A stretch of DNA of 5,586 nt from an uncultured bacterium (lineage in GTDB: Bacteria > Planctomycetota > UBA8108), in the NCBI GenBank assembly GCA_913050545.1, contig CAJWZY010000160.1:1-5586 (forward strand). Direction: 5' to 3'. Of this stretch, positions 1-5,252 are shown one piece after another. How positions within the stretch are numbered: the stretch's first letter is position 1; every line of letters begins with the position of its first letter. Position numbers and translations under genes: made by a program. The notes under the pieces were generated by a model. That model was given only the letters and a program-made list of their open reading frames with translations, did no database searches and had not been told where the DNA came from.

Positions 1-844
1 CCCGGAACCCCCAGGCGAAGAGTTCCTTGGTGGCTCCATCGAGCTTGACGGCCAGGACATTCGGATGGCAATTGGCCAGGTAGCCGAAGATCGACTCCTG
101 CAGGCAATTCTCATCGAAGAACAAGCCAAAGTAGGCATCGTCACAGACAACCACCTGGCGCAAACCGGCCTCGGCAGCACCGACAATCGCATCGCGGATC
201 TCAGCCGCTGCCTCGGGAGTGGGAGTATAGCCGGTAGGATTGTTCGGGAAGTTCAGCATCACCACGGCCTTGGATGTCCTGCCGCCGACCTCCTGCAGCT
301 TTTCCGCCAGCCCGGTCGAATTGAATCCCTCTCCATCGTAGAGCGGGTAGGTCTCTATCTCACACTGGTTTCGAACCCCGAAGGTGAGGTTGTAGTTGCC
401 CCAGAAGTGAGCCGGAAGGACGACGGAATCGCCCGGATCGATGAAGAGATCCCCCACCAGCCCGAGACCATGCGTCAGGGCACTGGTAACTATGGGCGTT
501 CCCATGGCCTTGTCCTGCATGGAGGGGTTTTCCTGCAGCTGTTTCTCGCGCCAGAGCTTCCTCAGGTCGGGGCGTCCGGCAGTGGGCGCGTATGGGAAAA
601 CCTCGCCGGGCTCCATGTCGAAAAGCCGGCTCAGGCTCTCGAGATGCATCGGAACACCGCCCTCGGTGGCGATGCCGATGGTGGCGTTGAAACGATGGGC
701 CTTTTCCTTGGCCTCGGCTCCCTGGCTGATAATCCCCTTGGGGAAATAAAGTCTCTTACCTAATCCTGACAACATGTCGAGGACAGCGGGAGCCTCTGAC
801 TCCAGGATCGAATTCAGTTCGGCCGCAAGCGGAGGAATACTCAT
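1..844 (-). CDS. Class I/II PLP-dependent aminotransferase (partial, C-terminus outside window)
   Basis: The reading frame starts at ATG 844-842 and runs open for 281 codons to the left window edge, so the C-terminal part is missing. It is a fold-type I aminotransferase, which transfers an amino group between an amino acid and a 2-oxo acid using pyridoxal phosphate in the cytoplasm. Family landmarks are in the right order: NFPNNPTG at residues 198-205, D235-D-A-Y238 (the Asp that contacts the PLP ring nitrogen and the Tyr near the PLP oxygen), and DGATKE with K273 as the expected Schiff-base lysine. R281 lies eight residues later, the spacing seen in aspartate aminotransferase (K258/R266). 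The N-terminal segment 'FNATIGIATEGG' (52-63) resembles a subgroup annotated only as putative aspartate or aromatic aminotransferase, so the substrate is open. An AAGAAGG stretch about 11 bases upstream could be the ribosome binding site. It follows the sugar isomerase gene on the same strand after 141 bases and may have its own promoter. Family is confident, specificity unknown. Confidence 0.9.
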   Translation of the reverse strand, partial: MSIPPLAAELNSILESEAPAVLDMLSGLGKRLYFPKGIISQGAEAKEKAHRFNATIGIATEGGVPMHLESLSRLFDMEPGEVFPYAPTAGRPDLRKLWREKQLQENPSMQDKAMGTPIVTSALTHGLGLVGDLFIDPGDSVVLPAHFWGNYNLTFGVRNQCEIETYPLYDGEGFNSTGLAEKLQEVGGRTSKAVVMLNFPNNPTGYTPTPEAAAEIRDAIVGAAEAGLRQVVVCDDAYFGLFFDENCLQESIFGYLANCHPNVLAVKLDGATKELFAWGFR

Positions 845-898
845 TTCTGTCTCTGCCTTCTTACTCACTACTGTAACAATGTCGGGAATTGGCGAGGC

Positions 899-927
899 AT
901 TGTATATAAAGCGGCCTCCGGGAGCAA
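899..927 (-). promoter_or_regulatory. Possible sigma70-type promoter for the aminotransferase
   Basis: Read on the minus strand, TTGCTC (927-922) is followed after 17 bases by TACAAT (904-899). The -10 element matches the consensus at five of six positions and the -35 at three of six. The flanking bases (TTTATATACAAT) are much more AT-rich than their surroundings. Initiation would fall near 892, giving a leader of about 48 bases before ATG 844. This would let the aminotransferase be expressed independently of the upstream isomerase and cytochrome genes. The call rests on motif resemblance only. Confidence 0.35.
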
Positions 928-947
928 ACCCAGCGCTTCATGAATGA

Positions 948-974
948 CCCCGGCCAGGGGGCTTCTCCCCGGGG
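948..974 (-). other. GC-rich inverted repeat after the isomerase stop codon
   Basis: CCCCGG (948-953) and CCGGGG (969-974) can pair as a 6-bp GC stem around 15 bases. A competing inner pairing of GGGG (958-961) with CCCC (967-970) is also possible. It lies 11 bases beyond the stop codon of the isomerase gene in its direction of transcription, where a terminator or mRNA 3' end structure would be expected. No run of U follows, so it is not a canonical intrinsic terminator. It may be an RNA-stabilising stem or chance in GC-rich DNA. Confidence 0.3.
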
Positions 975-985
975 AATAAATGCTC

Positions 986-1813
986 TCAGGCCAGGCCTCT
1001 CAGCACAGAGATTCCCTGCTTGATGGCCGCGACCCTCTCCTGCTGGTCGCCCACCTCCCGCTCGACAACCAGTGGACCGCAATAACCTGCCTTGTCGAGA
1101 GCCTCGACAAAGGCGGCCATACCGACAGAGCCTTCTCCGAGGGGTACTTCTTCACCCCATTGCCCACTCTCCTGCGGAGGATTTGCATCCTTTGCATGAA
1201 CATGGGCAATATCAGCGCCAAGGATTTCAATCGCTTCGATGGGATTGCCCATATCGTAGAGAATCATATTGGCCGGATCGAAATTAACGCGAAGCGACGA
1301 CAGCTTCAGCTCATCGAGAGTCCGGCGCAGAAGGGCTGCAGTCTCCTGGCCTGTCTCCATGGTGAAGAGAACACCCTTGTCTGCTGCGTACTGGGCCGCC
1401 TCGGAAATACAGTCGAGGAAGCTTGAACGCTCCGGGCCATCTGCTTCCGGGATAAACCCGGCGTGACTGCAGAGGCACTTCAATCCGAGCTCTGCGGTCT
1501 TGTCGACTGCATAGCGAAAGATCCCCAGCCGTTCAGTGCGCAAAGCGGGATCACCGAAGCCTCCACTTTGACGAATCGTCGCTGGCGAGGTGTAGTCCTC
1601 TCCGGGAAAACCGATCATGGTGCCGCTGAGTTCCAGGCCGGATGCCTGCAGGGCCGCGACGAAACCTTCCCCCTCATCCCAGTCTCCATGTGTCGGATCT
1701 CCGATGCCGACCTGGACCACCTCGGCGCCGACCTCGGCGCTCAGGCGAACGAGATCGGGAATATTGCTTACCTGCAACGACCAGCTGCAGACGCCCAGGG
1801 CTGAATGTGCCAT
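986..1813 (-). CDS. Sugar phosphate isomerase/epimerase-type TIM barrel protein
   Basis: A 275-residue protein of the xylose isomerase-like / AP endonuclease 2 TIM-barrel superfamily, at the usual length for a single-domain member. These enzymes use a divalent metal to isomerise or epimerise sugars, keto-sugars or cyclitol derivatives in the cytoplasm. The start 'ALGVCSWSL' (5-13) fits the first barrel strand. Likely metal ligands follow in the canonical order: E153 in 'METGQE', D179 in 'NFDPANM', the histidines of 'HVHAKD' (204-209), and E251 in 'VVERE'. 'LGEGSVG' (225-231) is the usual loop before the last part of the barrel. ATG 1813 is preceded by GGGAGG (1825-1820) with a 6-base spacer, a strong ribosome binding site that fixes the start. 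No signal peptide is visible. It lies between the cytochrome gene (66 bases upstream) and the aminotransferase. The Gfo/Idh oxidoreductase nearby on the opposite strand is a common functional partner of this family. Exact substrate is unknown. Confidence 0.9.
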   Translation of the reverse strand: MAHSALGVCSWSLQVSNIPDLVRLSAEVGAEVVQVGIGDPTHGDWDEGEGFVAALQASGLELSGTMIGFPGEDYTSPATIRQSGGFGDPALRTERLGIFRYAVDKTAELGLKCLCSHAGFIPEADGPERSSFLDCISEAAQYAADKGVLFTMETGQETAALLRRTLDELKLSSLRVNFDPANMILYDMGNPIEAIEILGADIAHVHAKDANPPQESGQWGEEVPLGEGSVGMAAFVEALDKAGYCGPLVVEREVGDQQERVAAIKQGISVLRGLA

Positions 1814-1819
1814 AGCTGT

Positions 1820-1825
1820 CCTCCC
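1820..1825 (-). promoter_or_regulatory. Shine-Dalgarno site of the isomerase gene
   Basis: GGGAGG on the minus strand ends 6 bases before ATG 1813. It is a near-ideal site and supports that start over any internal methionine. It sits just downstream of the inverted repeat at 1832-1859, so a folded leader would end only six bases before it. Confidence 0.7.
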
Positions 1826-1831
1826 GGCTGC

Positions 1832-1859
1832 AGGGGACCGCCCTTGCTTGCAGTCCCCT
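1832..1859 (-). other. Inverted repeat between cytochrome and isomerase genes
   Basis: AGGGGAC (1832-1838) and GTCCCCT (1853-1859) are perfect reverse complements over 7 bp, separated by 14 bases. In a transcript running from the cytochrome into the isomerase, this would form a stem 20 bases after the cytochrome stop codon and just ahead of the isomerase ribosome binding site. No U-tract follows, so it is more likely a processing or stability stem, or a translational control element, than a simple terminator. The pairing is seen directly; the role is inference. Confidence 0.45.
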
Positions 1860-1879
1860 CAACTTCCTTAGTACCCTGA

Positions 1880-2344
1880 TTAGTCGCGCATATCGTGACA
1901 GGCTTCGCAGGCGGCCTCGACCTTATCGAGGAGCTTCTTGGCGCCGGCGACATCCTTCTTCTTGATCGTCAACGCGACCTTCTGCATCTCATCGCGAATC
2001 GCCACGGAGATATCTTTCCATTTTTTCAGGTTCGCGGCGCCCTTGACCTCTTCGCTGGTGTGAAACTGCAGGACATTCGCATACTCTGCCACGTAATAGG
2101 CGGCCTTCATCGCCTTGGAATACTTCTTGATCTTCAGCTGGTCAGAGATCTCCTCGAAATTGTCGTCGACGGCATCCATCAGGTCGTCCATCGGAACCAC
2201 GGGGACATAACAGGGAGCAACACCATAGGCTGCGGGGAGATCGATCGAGGTCGACCCGCTACCGATCAAGCCCGAGAGGGTGACTGCCAGCGCAAAAATA
2301 ATAACCACAACGCCCAGGACAAAACGATTCCAGTTGCTGAACAT
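1880..2344 (-). CDS. Membrane-anchored class II (cytochrome c'-like) cytochrome c
   Basis: A 154-residue protein. Residues 8-28 form one hydrophobic segment after a short N-terminus with an Arg, fitting an uncleaved signal anchor or a signal peptide for Sec export. No clear lipobox or AxA cleavage site is visible. The rest is Lys-, Glu- and Ala-rich and predicted helical, as in a four-helix bundle. The only haem-binding motif, C146-E-A-C149-H150, lies four residues from the C-terminus. This position is the hallmark of class II cytochromes c (c', c-556), in contrast to class I with an N-terminal motif. H150 would be the proximal haem ligand. M52 or M56 near the start of the first helix could be a sixth ligand if it is low spin; this is inference. 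Likely roles are periplasmic electron transfer or gas (NO) binding. AGGAG (2357-2353), 8 bases before ATG 2344, supports the start. It is divergent from the oxidoreductase gene. Confidence 0.85.
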   Translation of the reverse strand: MFSNWNRFVLGVVVIIFALAVTLSGLIGSGSTSIDLPAAYGVAPCYVPVVPMDDLMDAVDDNFEEISDQLKIKKYSKAMKAAYYVAEYANVLQFHTSEEVKGAANLKKWKDISVAIRDEMQKVALTIKKKDVAGAKKLLDKVEAACEACHDMRD

Positions 2345-2391
2345 AGTTGAATCTCCTTGATTCTCTTTTGTTGTTTACAGTGTTCCGCCCG

Positions 2392-2418
2392 GCATGGCTG
2401 AGTTCAGAGTTGCCATGC
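2392..2418. promoter_or_regulatory. Dyad symmetry, possible operator in the divergent intergenic region
   Basis: GCATGGC (2392-2398) and GCCATGC (2412-2418) are perfect reverse complements separated by 13 bases, so the half-site centres are 20 bases apart, about two helical turns. This suits a dimeric DNA-binding protein. The right half ends 14 bases before the -35 element of the oxidoreductase promoter candidate, and the left half lies 48 bases upstream of the cytochrome start. A bound regulator could affect one or both genes. No regulator gene is in the window, and the role is inferred from symmetry and position. Confidence 0.4.
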
Positions 2419-2432
2419 TTAATGCGGCCTGC

Positions 2433-2461
2433 TTGACTGTAGTTGGTACTCGCTATATTTT
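2433..2461 (+). promoter_or_regulatory. Probable sigma70-type promoter of the Gfo/Idh oxidoreductase
   Basis: TTGACT (2433-2438) matches the -35 consensus at five of six positions. It is followed after 17 bases by TATTTT (2456-2461), matching the -10 at four of six. The overlapping TATATT (2454-2459) gives a shorter 15-base spacer. Initiation would be expected near 2468. That leaves a leader of about 60 bases before the ATG at 2528, but almost none before the ATG at 2477. Confidence 0.5.
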
Positions 2462-2462
2462 C

Positions 2463-2475
2463 GCGCCACCGGCGC
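2463..2475 (+). other. Small GC hairpin at the expected transcript start
   Basis: GCGCC (2463-2467) and GGCGC (2471-2475) pair perfectly around a 3-base loop. It sits directly at the predicted 5' end of the oxidoreductase transcript, where it could stabilise the mRNA or serve as an operator overlapping the start site. A 5-bp stem this small can also arise by chance. Confidence 0.3.
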
Positions 2476-2511
2476 AATGGTCAAGACACTAGTGCGGATA
2501 ATCACCGACAC

Positions 2512-2516
2512 AGGAG
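2512..2516 (+). promoter_or_regulatory. Shine-Dalgarno site that decides the oxidoreductase start
   Basis: AGGAG ends 11 bases before ATG 2528. The alternative in-frame ATG at 2477 has only GC-hairpin sequence upstream and no purine-rich site. This favours 2528 as the true start, although the spacing is somewhat long. Confidence 0.5.
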
Positions 2517-2527
2517 AAAGTTTCGGA

Positions 2528-3790
2528 ATGGGCGAAAAACGGGTTCTCAACGCCGCCCTCGTCGGCGGAGGCATGTTTGGCTCCGATGTGGTTCTTCGCT
2601 CCATCGAAGATATCGAGCGCTGCGGCATAGCCCCCTACCTTGGCAGGATCGGCCTCGACCACCGTGCCCAGGCCATCAGCGGCGCATCTCTGAGGCTTGT
2701 GGCCATCGGCACCCGGACCGCGGAAACAGCAGAAACTCTCTGCGCTGCCTACAACCGAAAGCTCCCTGGCTCCTCCCCGGAGGCCTTTCACGGCGAGACC
2801 CCGTGGGTAGATATCTTCCAGAAGCACAAAATTGACATTCTCTACGTGGCGACCCCCGATTCTCTGCACTACGCCCCTGTACTCCATGCCCTGGAGAACG
2901 GCGCCCACTCGATGGTGGAAAAGCCCCTGACCCTGCATCTGGAGGAAGCCGATGAGCTCATCACGCTCGCACAGGAGAAGGGACTGGTTGTCGGAGTCGA
3001 TATGCACAAGCGCTACGACCCCTGCCATCGTTTCATCTTCGAGGAGCTGGCGGGAAAGATCGGCAAGCCGCTTTACGCAAGAGCTGTGCTGGAAGAACCT
3101 CTCGAGGTTTCAACCGAGACCTTCAAATGGGCACAGGACTCCAACCCCTTCAGCTACGTAGGCATCCACTGGCTCGACCTCTTCGCCCATTACCTTGGCG
3201 CCGACCCGGTCTCGGTGCATGCTGTCGGACAGAAACAGCTGCTGGCCAACTGGGACTCTGAAGGAGGCGATCATAAGATCGACACCTTCGATGCCATGCA
3301 GGTCTCTGTCGATTATCGGGACGGGCTGCGGGTCTATTACGTAAACAGCTGGATCAACCCCGGGGAATTCGAGGGCGCGGTCAACCAGGAAATGGAGCTG
3401 ACCGGGACCAGGGGCAAGGTGGAATTCGACCAGCAGGACAGGGGGCTCCGGGCAACCATCAGCGGCCTGGGAAGCAAGACCTACAACCCTCATTTTACCT
3501 CTGACATACCCCGCCCTGGACTTGAACATGCCGCCTACGACGGCTATGGGAAAGATTCCATCGTCGCCATCACCCAGGCAGCAATGGAGGTAAGCCTCGG
3601 GCTCTCTACAGCAGGTGAGCTGGAAAACACTTACCCGACAGCAAAGTCCTCACGCTCGAGCATTGCCGTCATCGAGGCGGCTGCAGAGGTTGCCCAGCGG
3701 AACCTCGAGCTCCTCGACAGTGGCAGGGGCAGCCCGGTCACCGCACGAATAACCCCCGACGGCTACGAGCTCAACGAACCTCCGGCCTGA
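2528..3790 (+). CDS. Gfo/Idh/MocA family NAD(P)-dependent oxidoreductase
   Basis: From ATG 2528 the protein has 420 residues. An in-frame ATG at 2477 would add 17 residues that do not look like family sequence and lack a ribosome binding site. The family oxidises or reduces sugars, cyclitols and related alcohols with NAD(P). The N-terminal Rossmann fold opens with 'AALVGGGMFG' (nucleotide-binding glycines G13-G15 and G18). 'ATPDSLHY' (108-115) and 'MVEKPL' (129-134, with the family EKP motif at 131-133) follow. 'MHKRYDP' (159-165) supplies K161, a likely catalytic-region lysine. 'GIHWLDLFAH' (212-221) carries the D217/H221 pair typical of the C-terminal alpha/beta domain. The protein is longer than a typical member (about 330-390 residues), partly through an insertion between the glycine loop and 'LRLVAIGTR' and a tail after 'NLELL'. 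It is cytoplasmic, with no signal peptide. It is divergent from the cytochrome and 39 bases from the convergent HEAT-protein gene. Substrate is unknown. Confidence 0.92.
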   Translation: MGEKRVLNAALVGGGMFGSDVVLRSIEDIERCGIAPYLGRIGLDHRAQAISGASLRLVAIGTRTAETAETLCAAYNRKLPGSSPEAFHGETPWVDIFQKHKIDILYVATPDSLHYAPVLHALENGAHSMVEKPLTLHLEEADELITLAQEKGLVVGVDMHKRYDPCHRFIFEELAGKIGKPLYARAVLEEPLEVSTETFKWAQDSNPFSYVGIHWLDLFAHYLGADPVSVHAVGQKQLLANWDSEGGDHKIDTFDAMQVSVDYRDGLRVYYVNSWINPGEFEGAVNQEMELTGTRGKVEFDQQDRGLRATISGLGSKTYNPHFTSDIPRPGLEHAAYDGYGKDSIVAITQAAMEVSLGLSTAGELENTYPTAKSSRSSIAVIEAAAEVAQRNLELLDSGRGSPVTARITPDGYELNEPPA

Positions 3791-3829
3791 TCAGCAGGCA
3801 ACGCAGCAACCGAGGGCGGCCCAGGCCTC

Positions 3830-5215
3830 TCAGCGCTTGCGGGTCTTCCCGGAACGGTTCAGGCGCGCGGTATTGGAATCGATCAGGAAATTCAGCAGCA
3901 GGTTCTGCAGGCTGAATTCATCCGTGTCGGAGTGCTGCTTGCCGAAATGGCTGAGCACCTGGACAACAACCCCGGGGGTTCCCGGAGGAGTTTTGCTCTT
4001 GCCCACGCCAATGGACGCCGTCTTGCCGGAACCCGGTCTGAAGGCGAGAGCCACGATGGAGATCGGTTTCTTTTTATCGTCAGCACTGCGCGGCTTGACA
4101 TCGGAGCTGCCCAGCAGGGAAACGACCCTGGAGCGGTTCTTGATTGTCAAATCGAAGCTCTCGTCATCAATCTGCCAGTTGTGGCGGATCTTGCGCAGCT
4201 CGGGAGCAACCGTATGGTCATCTCCCCGTTTCACTACGATGGTACGCCCCTTCCCTGCCGCCCCATCGTCCCCTGCGTCTGAATCGTCCTCCCCATCGTC
4301 ATCCTCCAGGTCGTCGAGACCGAAATCGAAGCTGTCAGCCTCGTTCTCTTCCCGGGCTACGTAAATACCCTCGAGATAAGGATGAGTCGCCATGCCACGC
4401 ACGGGGGCAATGGTTACATTGTGATCAGGGAGCTTGAAGCCCGCCTCGATGAACTTGGGGAAGGCCTTCTCCACAAACTCCTTCACGATCCAGTCCTCGC
4501 TGAAAACAAAGCCTCCTGCGAGAACGAACTTCTTGATCTTCTCAACAGAATCCGCCGTCAGGCTGGGATCGAAGATAATATGCTTGTCGCAACCCGTGCA
4601 GCGATAGAGCCGGTTGTTCCTGTTTCCACCAGGCTTGCAGGTCGGGCAGATACAGAACTTGTTGGACTGGGCACAATTGATCAGGATCGCCCCGGTCTCC
4701 CGCAGATCGAATTTGTCAAAATCCTCCCTGTAGACGACCGTATGCGGAATGCCCATTCGCCGCAGGACCTCCTCCATATGGTCGTTGTTGAGATCACGAC
4801 GGACTTTCTTCTTATAGACCGCGCTGAGAACGACAATCCCCTTCTTCGGCGCCTTCTCCAGGCCGATGAATCCTTTCTTGCGCAATCCTGAAAGGTGATC
4901 AACCACCGTACCGGTAGCTTCGGATGGGCCGCCAGTGGCGCTGACCCTCAGCGGCTTGTCCTTATTCGTTTTCCACCAGCCGCCCCAGTTCACGGCGCTG
5001 GTGCCGAACTGCTGGCCGGTAATCATCGTAAGCCCCTCTGCCGCCGCAACCATCACGGACGTGTGTTCCTCACGCGATTTCTTTTCTTCGATTTCCACAA
5101 CCTCGACAAGAACATCGACTGCTTCGTGGTTGCGCACACGGGCGAGCTTCTTGATGGCCTTGAGCCGCAAAGAATCCGGCCCCTTCCTGATAATCGGCGC
5201 AAGGGCATAGACCAC
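3830..5215 (-). CDS. HEAT-repeat / GATase-like (DUF4159-type) protein with zinc-knuckle insertion, N-terminus probably missing
   Basis: Counted from GTG 5215 there are 461 residues. The frame is open upstream to a stop at 5327-5329, and codons 5216 to about 5311 still read as amphipathic helical protein, so the GTG is probably internal. Residues 1-65 look like HEAT helices. 'TGQQFG...WGGWWKTNKDKP' (67-88) is a segment I associate with planctomycete HEAT proteins. Residues 126-255 form an alpha/beta domain resembling DUF4159/GATase1-like proteins: 'GIVVLSAVY', 'TGAILINCA', then 'FVLAGGFVFSEDW' (230-242). C190-x2-C193 and C206-x2-C209, with C188 nearby, form a likely zinc knuckle inserted in that domain. 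Residues 287-317 are an acidic Asp/Glu-rich linker. The end (415-445) has 'VVVQVLSHFGKQ' and 'LQNLLLNFL', and the tail is basic. No classical catalytic triad is recognisable, so function is unknown; a scaffold or binding role is as likely as catalysis. The gene follows a truncated trkH in the same direction. Confidence 0.75.
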   Translation of the reverse strand: MVYALAPIIRKGPDSLRLKAIKKLARVRNHEAVDVLVEVVEIEEKKSREEHTSVMVAAAEGLTMITGQQFGTSAVNWGGWWKTNKDKPLRVSATGGPSEATGTVVDHLSGLRKKGFIGLEKAPKKGIVVLSAVYKKKVRRDLNNDHMEEVLRRMGIPHTVVYREDFDKFDLRETGAILINCAQSNKFCICPTCKPGGNRNNRLYRCTGCDKHIIFDPSLTADSVEKIKKFVLAGGFVFSEDWIVKEFVEKAFPKFIEAGFKLPDHNVTIAPVRGMATHPYLEGIYVAREENEADSFDFGLDDLEDDDGEDDSDAGDDGAAGKGRTIVVKRGDDHTVAPELRKIRHNWQIDDESFDLTIKNRSRVVSLLGSSDVKPRSADDKKKPISIVALAFRPGSGKTASIGVGKSKTPPGTPGVVVQVLSHFGKQHSDTDEFSLQNLLLNFLIDSNTARLNRSGKTRKR

Positions 5216-5252
5216 ATTGCGGGTCCTGCTGGTCTGCAGGGCATGGAGCAGA

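Noticed and set aside
65..763. A 232-codon open frame on the plus strand.
   Set aside because: It is antisense to the aminotransferase, whose protein carries the full set of family motifs. The plus-strand translation shows no recognisable domain, and long antisense frames are common in GC-rich coding DNA.
991..1004. The 14-base word CCAGGCCTCTCAGC occurs here and again at 3821-3834, both at the 3' ends of minus-strand genes.
   Set aside because: It has only two copies. One is inside codons for LRGLA and the other spans a stop codon. It does not extend beyond 14 bases and has no associated structure, so chance is sufficient.
861..1082. A 73-codon minus-strand frame covering the isomerase end and the gap before the aminotransferase.
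   Set aside because: It overlaps the isomerase C-terminus in another frame, is rich in Gly and Arg, and has no recognisable domain.
3785..3799. GCCTG-ATCAG-CAGGC inverted repeat at the end of the oxidoreductase gene, a possible terminator between convergent genes.
   Set aside because: The stem is only 5 bp, overlaps the stop codon and has no T-run on either strand. The 39-base convergent gap (3791-3829) shows no convincing terminator.
3837..4891. Several plus-strand open frames of 97-175 codons, such as 3837-4364 and 4382-4891.
   Set aside because: They are shadows of the HEAT/GATase-like gene on the minus strand. Their translations are low-complexity (Ser/Arg-rich in 3837-4364) and show no domain.
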